Below, piece after piece: positions 1 through 10,697 of a stretch of DNA of 64,000 nt. Position 1 is the first letter of the stretch, and each line of letters starts with the position of its first letter. This stretch comes from Cervus elaphus (taxonomy: Eukaryota > Chordata > Mammalia > Artiodactyla > Cervidae). The stretch is from positions 54,047,001-54,111,000 of the forward strand of contig NC_057829.1 in the NCBI RefSeq assembly GCF_910594005.1, given 5' to 3'. The translations under genes and the position numbers were made by a program. The notes under the pieces are model-generated. The model saw only the letters and a list, made by a program, of their open reading frames with translations, did no database searches and had not been told where the DNA came from.

Positions 1-183
1 AGAGTGGTTAAGACCAGCTTCTTTATGGAGGGTGACATGCCTGTTTAGAGAGCTTTAGAGGAAGAGTTTAGCAGGTTCACCAGCAGGTAAGCAGAATTTC
101 CCTGAATGTACACAGGTCTCTAGCCAGTAAGTACTCTCTAGTTGCATTAACTCTGAGCAGGTTCCTGAAACTGTCTTTGCCTC

Positions 184-395
184 ATGTGTGCATGCGTGGT
201 AAGTCGCTTTAGTGATGCCCAACTCTATGTAACCATGTGGACTGTAGCCTACCAGGCTCCTCTGTCCATGGGATTCTCCAGGCAAGAATACTGGAATGGG
301 TTGCCATGCCCTCCTCCAGGGGATCTTCCCAACCCAGGGGAGGAACTTGAATCTCTTACATGTCCTGCATTGGCAGGCACAGCCAGGCACATAAT
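184..395 (-). repeat. Bov-tA SINE
   Basis: The minus strand reads tRNA-derived head to 3' tail. The plus strand shows GACTGTAGCCTACCAGGCTC and CAGGCAAGAATACTGG, then TGCATTGGCAGGCA. The head is worn: the usual GAGCCACCAGGGAAGCCC end is lost. Confidence 0.85.
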
Positions 396-603
396 AAGTC
401 CAAGGTACATGTTTGTTATTATTGTAAACAGTATGAACAGATATGAGTGATAAGAGTTTAAACGAATCAGCCCTGTTTAAAAGTCTGGCTTGTGTAACCG
501 GGGGTGATCACTCCAAGCTAGGTTCTCTCACTGAGCTCTGAGCATATCCCCTACTGTAGGCATTAGGAATGACTCTGGGACACCCACTCATTCTCTCCTT
601 CTA

Positions 604-655
604 TTTTTAAAAAAATTTTATTGGTGTATAATTGATTCATGATGTTGTGTTAGTT
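604..655 (-). mobile_element. L1 3' end fragment
   Basis: TTTTATTGGTGTATAATTGA followed by ATGTTGTGTTAGTTT is the antisense of the common mammalian L1 3' terminus. It is only about 50 bp long. Confidence 0.6.
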
Positions 656-767
656 TCTCCTTCTTTCTTAAAAATATATTAGAAATAATTTAAATGTCCA
701 ACAGTGAATACATGGATAAAGAAAATGTGGTACATCTATATCTACAATGGAATATTATTCAACCATA

Positions 768-1164
768 CTACTACTACTAAGTCGCTTCAGTCGTGTCCAA
801 CTCTGTGTGACCCCATGGACGGCAGCCCACCAGGCTTCTCCATCCCTGGAATTCACCAGGCAAGAACACTGGAGTGGGTTGCCATTTCCTTCTCCAATGT
901 GTGAAAGTGAAGTCTCTCAGTCATGTCCGACTCTCAGGGACCCCATGGACTGCAGCCTACCAGGCTCCTCCGTCCACGGGGTTTTCCAGGCAAGAGTACT
1001 GGAGTGGGTTGCCATTTCCTTCTCCAATGCATGAAAGTGAAAAGTGAAAGTGAGGTTGCTCAGTCATGTCCGACTCCCAGCGACCCCGTGGACTGCAGCC
1101 TACCAGGCTCCTCCGTCCATGGGGTTTTCCAGGTAAGAGTACTGGAGTGGGTTGCCATTGCCTT
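768..1164 (-). repeat. Bov-A array of three monomers
   Basis: Three consecutive Bov-A monomers (about 778-898, 899-1029, 1030-1164), each with a CAGTC-TGTCC-GACTC start, a CACTGGAGTGGG or TACTGGAGTGGG block and a GCCAT end, linked by AATGTGTGAAAGTG or AATGCATGAAAGTG. The usual Bov-A2 is a dimer. Confidence 0.85.
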
Positions 1165-1209
1165 AAACAGGAACAAATTTCTTTTACCATTTGTTACAAC
1201 ATAGATGGA

Positions 1210-1336
1210 GGAGGAAATGGCAACCCACTCCAGTATTCTTGCCTGGAGAATCCCATGAACAGAGGCGTCTGGCAGGCTACAGTCCATGGGGTTGCAAAGA
1301 GTCAGACATGACTGAAGCACCTTAGCAGGGGCTCAT
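1210..1336 (+). repeat. Bov-A monomer
   Basis: GAAATGGCAACCCACTCCAG through GAGTCAGACATGACTGAAGC. It is flanked by AACATAGATGGA (1198-1209) and AACAAAGATGAA (1337-1348), an imperfect target-site duplication inside L1. Confidence 0.85.
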
Positions 1337-1417
1337 AACAAAGATGAACCTTCAGGGTATTATACTAAGTGAAGTATGTCACACAGAAAAAGATAAATAC
1401 CAGATGCTCTAACTTTT

Positions 1418-1457
1418 GTGCTGTGATTAGTTGCTCAGTCATGTCTGACTCTTCGCA
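1418..1457 (-). repeat. Bov-A/Bov-tA 3' end fragment
   Basis: About 40 bp (GTTGCTCAGTCATGTCTGAC) interrupting the L1; only the tail end of the SINE is present. Confidence 0.6.
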
Positions 1458-1790
1458 GAATCTAAATATCAACAATGAAAAACAACAAATCAAGCACACA
1501 CACACAAAAATCACACGTGAATATTGAAAATAGATTGGTGGTTGCATGAGACAGAGGGAAGGAGGTGAAAGGTGGGGGAAATGGGTAAAGGAAGTCAAAA
1601 GGTGCAAATTTCTAGTTATAAAATGAGTAAATCATTGGGATGCAATGTAAGCCTGGTGACTATGGTGATGGATGTTAACTGGACTTATTGTGGTGATCAT
1701 TTTGCAATATATACAAATATTGAATCATAACTTTATACACCTGAAACTAATGTAATGTCAGTTGTATCTCAATAAGTATATATATGCTAG

Positions 1791-2257
1791 GTATTAATAT
1801 AAATAGCTATTAATATAAAATAGCATAACTATTAGCAATGCAAGACTCTAAAGAATAGCAGAATATGCACCCCAATTTTCACCTCTTAATGGAACAGTTA
1901 TTTTGAGGTAAAAGCAATTGAGAAAAAGTAGATACAAAGATCATTCTCTGCCCTCCTATTTAACTAAAAGCAGGATACAAATTTGTGAAGGTGTCTCCCT
2001 TCCTTCTCTACCAGGAAACACAAAATTACCTTTGTCAGCCCAGAGAAGGCAACAAAGCAATCTACAGAAACTAGCTCTCATCTTCCATTAGCTATCTTAT
2101 GTATTTGCCTTCCCTCAATTTTCTGCCTTAGGAACTCAAAGTTCTTTTCCTTCCATCTTGCCACTGATCTACAAACTCGTTGTTCTTTTGTTCAGATGCT
2201 ATGTGAGCCCAAGTTGTAAGTACCTTTTTGAGTTACTTGAGTAGTATCATTTGATAC
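1791..2257. other. No recognised feature
   Basis: AT-rich sequence within ANKRD22 intron 1; no exon, repeat or long open frame that I can support. Confidence 0.4.
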
Positions 2258-2801
2258 TGAGTTGCATGGAAATACCTTTTATCCCATCACTACCTTATTG
2301 CCTGACATATCAGTAAACAAAGGATGTCAGAGTCATCAAAGACTGCAGCCACCTCTGACCATCAAAGGTGACCTGATGAGCCCTGAGGGAACTCAGGAAG
2401 AAAACAAATAACCTGCCATCTAGAAGCCAGCAGATTGCGGCCACTCCCTACAGTGAGCCCCGAGAACACTCAGGATGTGAAAACCAGGATATAGGCCTGA
2501 GATAACTGAGATGCATATCAAAGAAATGATTTCAGTGAGCCCAGACTCTGGTGTCTTTCCATACATGGAAAAGCACTAAATTCTTTAACTTGAGATAACT
2601 AGTTTTCTTTCTAGTAATCATCTGTTCCTACTACCTGCCTTTGCTTGCAAAGCTCCTATATATCCTGGCTTCCCCTTCACCTCCTCGGAGCAGTTTTCTC
2701 AGGGTTACTTGAGATGTTGCCTTCTGGGCTTGAGATCCTCAGAGTGTCTGCTGAATAAAACATAACTCTCAACTTTAAGGTGTGCATGTGTTTTTCAGTC
2801 A
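2258..2801 (+). mobile_element. Probable solo LTR of an endogenous retrovirus
   Basis: A block with LTR architecture: a TATA-like CCTATATATCC at about 2656, a pyrimidine- and GC-richer leader, AATAAA at 2754-2759, and a T-rich end at CAGTCA. With boundaries TG (2258) and CA (2801), the flanks are ATAC (2254-2257) and ATAC (2802-2805), as for a 4-bp target-site duplication of a gammaretrovirus-like element. An alternative left edge at TGTCAGAG (2325) has no duplication. No gag, pol or env remains are nearby. The family is not assigned. Confidence 0.55.
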
Positions 2802-3157
2802 ATACTATCCATGATTCAATATTAACTATGAGCTTTGAATAATTACCTATGAGTTTCTGGGTAAGTTAAAGTCTTTTACGGATATGTGTAAGCATGTGAT
2901 GTGTGTGTGTGCATGTGGTGGTTGTATTTGCTTTCAAATATCACAGTAAATTCCACATTGCTTTGTCCTCGATATATCTGAAAAGTGAACCATTCATTCT
3001 GCTTCTGAGGATATTCTCTTTGATACTGCTAAGTAACTCATTAGGTCTTGCCTTGCCTTGACTCAACCACCTGCCGCATCAGCAGGCCATTAACAATTAA
3101 GCTGCTCACACAGAGATTTCTGTAAGTAATTATTCCTGGGGCCTAAACTACAGTCTG

Positions 3158-3255
3158 GTCTTCCTTGTTGGTTCAGTTAGTAAAGAATCCGCCTGCAATG
3201 CAGGAGACCTGAGTTCAATCCCTGGGTTGGGAAGATCCCTTGGAGAAGGGAACAG
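3158..3255 (+). repeat. Bov-tA SINE, tRNA head only
   Basis: CTTCCTTGTTGGTTCAGTTA, then TGCAATGCAGGAGACC and a TTCAATCCCTGG B box; truncated after GGAGAAGGGAAC. Confidence 0.85.
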
Positions 3256-3404
3256 CTAAAACTATAGCCTGGCTTCTCACAGCTGTGGTCCTGGCTCAGC
3301 AGCATTATCTTAGGCCCAGCCAGACCTATAGAATAATAATCTATATTTGAAAAAGATGTTTGAGTGACCTGTATGCACTTTAAAGTTTGAAAAGCACTAG
3401 CCTA

Positions 3405-3600
3405 AACCAGTGTTTCTCTCCCAAGAGGTGGTAAGCTGATTACCTACATCAGGATCACTTGAGAGGCTCCTCTACAAAGCAGGTTTCTGGACCCTACCCC
3501 AAACTGAGTGAAGCAGAATCTCTGGGGTGGGGGCCCTTGAAACTGCATTTTCAACAAGTTCCTCTCCCCAGCGCTTAGGCAATCTAGGGTTTAAGAAAAG
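3405..3600. mobile_element. MER5A-like hAT-Charlie DNA transposon remnant
   Basis: The block reads as: AACCAGTGTTTCTC, GGATCACTTGAGAGGCTCCT, GACCCTACCCC, GCAGAATCTCTGGGGTGGGG. It resembles the MER5A consensus from memory. Confidence 0.55.
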
Positions 3601-4577
3601 CCAGAGTAGCATTTTAGAATATTATACATGTTGACACTTTCATCTATGTGGGTTTTTCACCAGCCTAAAGTCGCTGGGCAAGACATACCTAGAAATATAA
3701 ACTAATTAAAGAACAAGTTGACTACAGAAACACAAACCCACACCTGGCATTAGACAAAACTGCCAACACTGAGAAAATGCCTTTAGTAATAGATGAACCA
3801 CCCAAAGAGGTTCCACTGCTGAAAGAGGTTTCAAGCGTCTGCAATGAAATGCGGACAGACAGGCTATTTGTGTCAGAGAGGAGAGGGAGCAAATCGTGAA
3901 CAATAACATCATTTCCTCTCTTGGACTCTTGTTTAAACATCACTCTCCTGTTCTCCTTTAAAACATTAGTAAAAATCTATTTGATTCTAACTGGTTACTC
4001 TCAATATAGGAGAAAGTATTTCTGTATCCATCAGATGTGAAAAGAAAAATATCAAAATGCATTCTGTTTTTATCTGTCTCCTATATAGGGGCAGGCTTTA
4101 TTAGTAATTGCTAGAGGTGAATTTCCTTTCAAATACCAGAAGAAAGGTGTTACTCTGTATTATACAAATGATTCCATAAAAGAACCAGGCTATCTGTTGT
4201 CTGTTTAGAAAATTCAGCTGAGGACAATTTTTCCTTATCCCCTGGATATTTGACATCAGAAAACACAACTCCATTAACTCTATCTTCATAAACTTCATTT
4301 TATGGGTCCAAATTACCCCCATAAACATCTGGACATCATGACTTGTACACGCTATGGCTCTGTCTAGCTAAAGTTTTAGAGCTGCAAAATACTATTGCCT
4401 TAAAAATATTAAACAGATCAAAAAGACTAGCACACAGGACCTTGTTTGGACTTAATGCTTTTACAGAAAGTTAGACAGAAGAAAAGGAGACATAGTAACA
4501 GGGATAGGAAGTTCCATTTGAAAAGCAGGAGCCAGTTTTAACACCCTGGGAATCTCATTTCCAGAGAACTTACATAC

Positions 4578-4598
4578 CTCAGAGTATAGGATTCCCAT
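4578..4598 (-). CDS. ANKRD22: ANKRD22 coding exon 1 (first 7 codons)
   Basis: Read on the minus strand, ATG at 4598-4596 opens seven codons, MGILYSE, and the seventh is followed directly by a good donor (GAG|GTATGTAAG; the GT is at 4577-4576). This matches the N-terminus of mammalian ankyrin repeat domain 22 as I remember it, where the next residues (PICQ...) come from exon 2. I could not find exon 2 in the window, so it should lie left of position 1. ANKRD22 is a protein of about 190 residues with ankyrin repeats and a hydrophobic hairpin, reported as N-myristoylated and lipid-droplet associated. Gly2 with Ser6 seen here fits the myristoylation signal. The exon is far too short to stand out by coding statistics; the call rests on the residue match, the donor, and its place upstream of and divergent from STAMBPL1. 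Confidence 0.85.
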
Positions 4599-4950
4599 AC
4601 TGGTCCTTCACAGATTTACTTCACCTCTACTGCTTCTTGAACCTTCTTGAGGTATTTCCAGTTAATATCCAAATCCTTCCCAGTCCAGGGAAAGGTCTCT
4701 AGAAGCCCAGGGCGGTCAGCGGCAAGTCATTTCTTCTGACGCCGGTGAGTATTCTTCTAGCAGCCCACAGCAACACACCTTCCAGTGAGCCCAACCCAGT
4801 GAAACGAGGGCCTTAGTTTACTGTGTAATGAATGACCCAAGTCCTGCGTCATCTACTGTTACAACCCCGAGGAACCGGTTTCTGAGTCATATCTCCTCTG
4901 CCAATGGTGACATGTGAAAAGAAGGAAGCAGAGTTGAAGGGGGAAGAAAA
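4599..4950 (-). promoter_or_regulatory. ANKRD22: ANKRD22 5' UTR and probable proximal promoter
   Basis: Sequence immediately upstream of the ANKRD22 start codon. It has a mild GC and CpG rise (around 4710-4745), a perfect AP-1 type site TGAGTCA at 4883-4889, a CCAAT box (plus strand, 4901-4905), and GTTTCAC in a minus-strand context resembling half an interferon-response element near 4800. No TATA box is evident and the transcription start cannot be fixed. ANKRD22 is known as an interferon-responsive gene, so the GTTTCAC is of interest, but a single half-site is weak evidence. Confidence 0.5.
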
Positions 4951-5590
4951 GTTTTCACAGGGTCAGGAAGGACTCGGCTCAAAACGGGGTACTGTGTTTG
5001 GGACATTTCCTATTGAAATCTGGTTTTCAGTGGCTATTGAGAAAGGCTAAGTGCAAACAAACTCACTTGTTAGAACCATGTATGTTGGCACAGGACTTGA
5101 CCTTTGTGAAAAATCCACTTTAAAACTAATGGATTATTGCCATCTTTATTCACAGATAAGTTTGTTTAATATTCTTGATGTTTCGATATAAACTAATTAA
5201 AATAATAAAAGTCAACTTGTGAACTATACTATTTTAAATACATAAGTATACTCATAATGACTTTCAAGGGCATCTCTGAGTAAAGTTTGAGCAACTCAAA
5301 AAGAAACTAAATTTTGGAAAAATTAATCCCATTTACATTCTAGTCAATTCAATTACCTTGAAAGGTTTAAATTATACTTATAGTACTACCATATTTGATT
5401 TTCCTTTATAAGCACTGTAATTCTGAGCATAACAAGTAATACTTTCACAGCTAAACAATCTTGTGAATTGAATAAACTAAACTTACTCTAATAAAACAAA
5501 TATTAAATTGTCTTAAACATTCTTTTTTCAAATTTAGTCAAATTAATTTGTAATATTCCATTTAAAAATCATAAGTCTAAAATCTCTATT
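4951..5590. other. Intergenic, no recognised feature
   Basis: AT-rich sequence upstream of ANKRD22 without a repeat or gene that I recognise. Confidence 0.4.
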
Positions 5591-5598
5591 ATACATTT

Positions 5599-5970
5599 GA
5601 TGCTTTTGAGCTGTGGTATTGGAGAAGACTCTTGAAACTCCTTTGGACTGCAAAGACATCAAATCAATCAATACTAAAGTAAATCAATCTTGAATATTTA
5701 TTGCAAGGACTGATGTTAAAGTTGAACTTCCAAAACTTTGGCCACCTGATGCCAAGGGCCAATTCATTGGAAAAGACCCTGATGCTGGGAAAGACTGAAG
5801 GCAGGGGGAAAAGGGGACAATAGAGGATGAGATGGTTGGTCAGCATCACAGACTCAATGGACATGAGTTTGAGCAAACTCTGGGAGTCGATGAAAAACAG
5901 GGAAACCTGGTGTGCTGCAGTCCATGGAGTCGCAAACAGTCAGACGCAACTGAGTGACTGAACAACAACA
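5599..5970 (+). mobile_element. BovB LINE, 3' end (372 bp)
   Basis: Starts GATGCTTTTGAGCTGTGG and ends GAGTGACTGAACAACAACA. It is flanked by ATACATTT at 5591-5598 and 5971-5978, a clean 8-bp target-site duplication. It encodes only the extreme C-terminus of the RTE polyprotein, with stops. Confidence 0.92.
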
Positions 5971-6046
5971 ATACATTTTGCATGGAATCACCAGGCCACA
6001 TGGTCAAATAGACTAACATGCCAAATCTCTTAAGCACTGTTGACAT

Positions 6047-6070
6047 TGTGTGTGTGTGTGTGTGTGTGTG
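6047..6070. repeat. (TG)n microsatellite
   Basis: About 12 TG units directly joined to the 3' side of the following minus-strand Bov-tA. Confidence 0.95.
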
Positions 6071-6072
6071 AA

Positions 6073-6289
6073 CAGTCAGTTACTCAGTCACGGCTGACTC
6101 TCTGCAGATCCATGGACTGTAGTTTGCCAGGCTCCTCCGTCAGTGGAATTTTCCAGGCAAGAATACTAGGGCAGGTTACCATTTCCTGCTCCAGGGGCAT
6201 CTTCCCGACCCAGAGATCAAACCCATGGAGTTCTCTTACTTCTCCTGCATTGGCAGGTGGATTCTTTACCACTAGAGCCTAGGAAGCCC
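6073..6289 (-). repeat. Bov-tA SINE
   Basis: Full unit: CAGTTACTCAGTCACGGCTG at the tail side, and a worn CTAGAGCCTAGGAAGCCC at the tRNA head side. Confidence 0.93.
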
Positions 6290-6306
6290 AGACATTTTAT
6301 ATATCA

Positions 6307-6522
6307 GGTGAAAGTGCAAGTTGCTCAGTCATGTCCAACTCTTTGTGACCCCGTGAACTGTAGCCTGCCAGTTCAGAGCCTCCTCTGTCCATGGAATTCT
6401 CCAGGCAAAAATATTGGAGTGGGTAGCAGTTCCCTTCTCCAGGAAATCTTCCCAACCCAGGGATCAAAGACAGGTCTCCCGCATTGCAGGTGGATTCTTT
6501 TCCAGCTGAGCCACCAGGGAAG
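6307..6522 (-). repeat. Bov-tA SINE
   Basis: Full unit ending GAGCCACCAGGGAAG, 17 bp from the preceding Bov-tA and in the same orientation. It contains a small internal insertion (CAGTTCAGAGCC). Confidence 0.93.
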
Positions 6523-7370
6523 TTGTTATATTTGGTACCAAATATAATACAAAATATTCACACATTTTTTCTGAACTTAACACAATCACAGCAAAGCGCT
6601 AAACGTTCCCAGAATTAAAACACACACTCATGAGAAAAGAGTTCAGTCATCCCAAGCAAATGGATGGGACTCTGATCAGTTGAGGTTCTTTCTGGTCAAG
6701 ATTAAGGAGCTAGGATTCAAGACCTGAGCTCTTGAATTTCTTTTCCTCCCCAGGGAAATTCTTTCTACTCCACTGATGGATGCAGTGGAGTCTTATTGTT
6801 GTTATAATGAGAATTATACACTACTATGCCTTGGCATTGGAGCCAATCCCCCTGTAATTTTAAGAATTAGCTAATACTTCTGTTGGAGACTTGAAGACGG
6901 AAGTCTGCAATACCCAGTAAGATTGCAGCTGACTTCCTCTTTGGCTTAGTTTGATTTTGCATTTCTTTATTCTTAACACATTCAGGGTCTTTCCCATTGA
7001 CCTAAACATTAATGCTATTTCCAGGGAGTACTTCACTCTCTTGTGTAAATCTTCTGTAACCCTTTTTAGCTTCCTTTGTAATCTCTTCTAACTTATTTAA
7101 CAGACCTCTTCACTTTCACTACCTCTATGCTAAGGTTGTTGATGGTTTCTCCAAGCTCTTTGCACCCTAACTGAACTGAAAAGTCTTCTTTAATTTCCTA
7201 ACAGGACCACAACTCCTCTAACTGAAATCTGTCTCTCTCTCTTGACTGCATCTTGAAGGTGTAGGAGTTTGAAACAAGCTTCCCCAAATGTGCCATGTTG
7301 ACATGAAGATTACTTTGAACTAAAGGCAATAGAGACCCAGTGGGTTCAAGAGAATCCATTGCCCCTCCCT
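6523..7370. other. Intergenic, no recognised feature
   Basis: No gene or repeat family that I can name. It is the pre-insertion flank of the long BovB copy. Confidence 0.4.
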
Positions 7371-7382
7371 TAACTACCCAGA

Positions 7383-9520
7383 TTGATTTTATTCTTTGCA
7401 GCCAAAGATGGAGAAGCTCCATACAGTCAGCAAAAACAAGACCCAGAGCTGACTGTGGCTCAGATCATGAACTCCTTATTGCCAAATTCAGACTTAAATT
7501 GAAGAAAGTAGGAAAATCACTAGACCATTCAGGTATGACCTAAATCAAATCCCTTATGATTATACAGTGGAAGTGACAAATGAATTCAAGGGATTAGATC
7601 TGATAGACAGAGTGCCTGAAGAACTATGGACAGAGGTTCGTGACATTGTACAGGAGGCAGGGATCAAGGCCATCCCCAAGAAAAAGAAATGTAAAAAGGC
7701 AAAATGATTGTCTGAGGAGGCCCTACAAATAGCTATGAAAAGAAGAGAAGCAAAAGACAAAGGAGAAAAGGAAAGATATTCCCATCTGAATGCAGAGTTC
7801 CAAAGAATAGCAAGGAGAGATAAGAAAGCCTTTCTTAGTGATCAATGCAAAGAAACAGAGGAAAACAACAGAATGGGAAAGACTAGAGATCTCTTCAAGA
7901 AAACTAGAGATACCAAGGGAATTTTTCATGCAAAAATGAGCACAATAAAGGACAGAAATGGTATGGACCTAACAAAAGCAGAAGATATTAAGAAGAGGTG
8001 GCAAGAATATGATGGTGTGATCACTCATCTAGAGCCAGACATCCTGGAATGTGAAGTCAAGTGGGCCTTAGGAAGCATCACTTCGAATAAAGCTAGAGGT
8101 GGTGATGGAATTCCAGTTGAGTTATTTCAACTTCTCAAAGATGATGCTGTGAAAGTGCTGCACTCAATATGCCAGCAAATTTGGAAAACAGCAGTGGCCA
8201 CAGGACTGGAAAAGGTCAGTTTTCATTCCAATCCCAAAGAAAGGGAATGACAAAAATGCTCAAACTATTGCACAATTGCACTCATCTCACATGCTAGCAA
8301 AGTAATGCTCAAAGTTCTCCAAGCCAAGCATCAACAGTACATGAACTGTGAACTTCCAGATGTTCAAGCTGGATTTAGAAAAGGCAGAGAAACAAGAGAT
8401 CAAATTCCCAGCATCTAATGGATCATCAAAAAAGCAAGAGAGTTCCAGAAAAACATCTACTTCTGCTTTATTGACTATAAGAAAGCCTTTGACTGTGTGA
8501 CTCTCAACAAACTGTGGAAAATTCTTCAAGAGATGGGCATACCAAACCACCTGACCTGCCTCCTGAGAAATCTGTATGCAGATAAAGAAGCAACAGAACT
8601 GGACATGGAACAACAGACTGGTTCCAAATCGGGAAAGGAGTACGTCAAGACTGAATATTGTCACCCTGCTTATTTAACTTATATTCAGAGTACATCATGA
8701 GAAATGCTGAACTGGATGCAGCACAAGTTGGGAATCAAGATTGTCGGGAGAAATATCAATAACCTTAGATATGCAGAGGACACCACCCTTACGGCAGAAA
8801 GTGAAGAAGAACTAAAGAGCCTCTAGATGAAAGTGAAAGAGGAGAGTGAAAAAGTTGACTTAAAACTCAACTTTCAGAAAACTAAGATCATGGCATCCAG
8901 TCCCATCACTTCATGGCAAATAGATGGGGAAACAGTGAAAACAATGAGAGACTTTTTTGGGGGGGCTCCAAAATCACTGCAGCCATAAAATTAAAAGACA
9001 CTGGCTCCTTGGAAGAAAAGTTATGACCAAACTAGACAGCATATTAAAAAGCAGAGACATTACTTTCCCAACAAAGGTCCATCTAGTCAAGGCTATGGTT
9101 TTTCCAGTAGTCATGTATGGATGTGAGAGTTGGACTATAAAGAAAACTGAGCGCTGAAGAACTGATGCTTTTGAACTGTGGTGTTGGAGAAGACTCTTGA
9201 GAGTCCCTTGGACAGCAAAGAGATCCAACCAGTCCATCCTAAAGGAAATCAGTCCTGAATATTCATTGGAAGGACTGATGTTGAAGCTGAAACTCCAATA
9301 CTTTGGCCACCTGATGACTCATTGGAAAAGACCCTGATGCTGGGAAAGATTGAAGGCGGGAGGAGAAGAGGATGTCAGAGGATGAGATGGTTGGATGGTA
9401 TCACCGACTCAATGGACATGAGTTTGAGTAAACTCTGGGAGTTGGTGATGGACAGGGAGGTCTGGCATGCTGCAGTCCATGGGGTCGCAAAGAGTTGGAC
9501 GCGAATGAATTGAACTGAAC
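7383..9520 (+). mobile_element. BovB LINE, 5'-truncated, 2.1 kb, decayed ORF
   Basis: The longest BovB in the window. It begins in the endonuclease region and runs through reverse transcriptase to the GAATTGAACTGAAC tail. Perfect 12-bp flanks TAACTACCCAGA stand at 7371-7382 and 9521-9532. The largest open piece (7708-8250) covers the endonuclease-RT linker and RT start (KWALGSITSNKARGGDGIP). RT palm motif A survives as FIDYKKAFD (8467-8493), but the YADD box reads YAED (8770-8781). Frameshifts and stops after about 8250, and an internal deletion near 8008, make it non-functional. Confidence 0.96.
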
Positions 9521-9532
9521 TAACTACCCAGA

Positions 9533-10093
9533 AGAACTTAAGTTTGGAGTTTTTCCCAAAAAAGCCTTGCTACTGGAGATAAATTTTATCTGAGTGACCC
9601 ATTTAATACTGCAGGGCAAATATTTAATTACCAAACATGTTCTCTTATTATCTTGTAAATGAATTTCCTGTTCTTTGAAGCCCCAGGCCTCTGTTCCATT
9701 CCTTAGCTCGGGATGGCATATATACCTCATTTACTTTTCCTCTTTCTCTGAACTTCTCATGTATGTGAGGTTCCAGTGTGTGCAAACTTAAATCTGATCT
9801 TTTCCTGTTAATCTGTTTCTTGTCAATTAAATTTTTAGGCCAGCCAGAAGAACCTAAAAGGGTTGAGAATTTTTTTTTTCCTTCCTGATAAATGGTAGCA
9901 GAATATGTAATCCTAAAATAGGCCTTTTTGACATAAGGATTATTTTCAGTTGATTATTATTCAAACTGCACATTCACAGGAGAATCTCTGAAAGCAGTAG
10001 TATTTACTCTTTTGCAAGGGAGATTTATATTTATAATGAAAGTGTCCATTTGTAGAAATATCTCCTTCACTGTACCAGGAAGAAAATGTGCAT
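9533..10093. other. Intergenic, no recognised feature
   Basis: Sequence between the long BovB and the next SINE; nothing recognisable apart from a T-run at about 9870. Confidence 0.4.
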
Positions 10094-10296
10094 GTGCCTG
10101 CTCCATTACTAAGTCTGTCTGACTCTGCGACCCCATGGACTGTAGCCCACCAGGCTCCTCTCCATGGAATTCTCCAGGCAAGAATACTGGAATGGATAGC
10201 CATTTCCTTCTCCAAGGGGTATTCCTGACCCAGGGATCAAACTGTGTCTCCTGTATTGCAGGCAGATTCTTTACCACTGAGCTACCTGGGAAACCC
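10094..10296 (-). repeat. Bov-tA SINE
   Basis: Plus strand GACTCTGCGACCCCATGGAC to GAGCTACCTGGGAAACCCC; full length. Confidence 0.93.
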
Positions 10297-10697
10297 CACC
10301 AGAAAGACAAGGGTGACTCTAAATCTCTAGAAATTTATCCACGGAGAAAGGAATGACTTAAATCTGCCTAACACTATTACCCTTGTTTTCTGTGCTTTCT
10401 TGATCACCTCCCATAACCACCGCTCCCCCAACATCTTCTTCTGTCTGAAGATGGTTTTAAGGTGGTGACTTGGCCATTTCCAAAGTTTTCCTGGTTGTCT
10501 CCTATGTGTACATGAGGTATACCTGCTAGTAACCTTCTGCTCAATTTTCTCTTGTCAATCTGCCTTTATTACAGGGGGATTCTCAGCCATAGAATCTAGA
10601 AGGGTAGAGGGAAGATCCTTTTTCCTGCCCTACAGTCTGTTTCTAAAGGCACGATACTTATTATAATCATGAAAGATGAAATGTTTGAATGTAGGTA

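Larger units (their letters stand above)
680..1790 (+). mobile_element. L1 3' end, split by three Bov-A insertions
   Basis: L1 pieces in sense order: TGTCCAACAGTGAATACATG...ATGGAATATTATTCAACC (to 767), CATTTGTTACAACATAGATG (to 1209), ACTAAGTGAAGTATGTCACA (about 1348-1417), and the distal part (1458-1790) ending CACCTGAAACTAATGTAATG then TCTCAATAA. The breaks are filled by Bov-A units, so the L1 is older than the ruminant SINEs. Confidence 0.8.
1..4577 (-). other. ANKRD22: ANKRD22 intron 1 (partial)
   Basis: Inferred intron between the seven-codon first exon and an unseen exon 2 beyond the left edge. It contains a Bov-tA SINE, a broken L1 3' end, a probable solo LTR, a truncated Bov-tA and a MER5A-like element. 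About 3600-4570 is unique-looking sequence with no repeat or exon that I recognise. The open frames at 3.7-3.9 kb and 4.1-4.3 kb have no recognisable protein content. Confidence 0.7.

Noticed and set aside
7708..8250. 180-codon open frame as a host gene
   Set aside because: It is the endonuclease-RT linker and RT start of a dead BovB copy.
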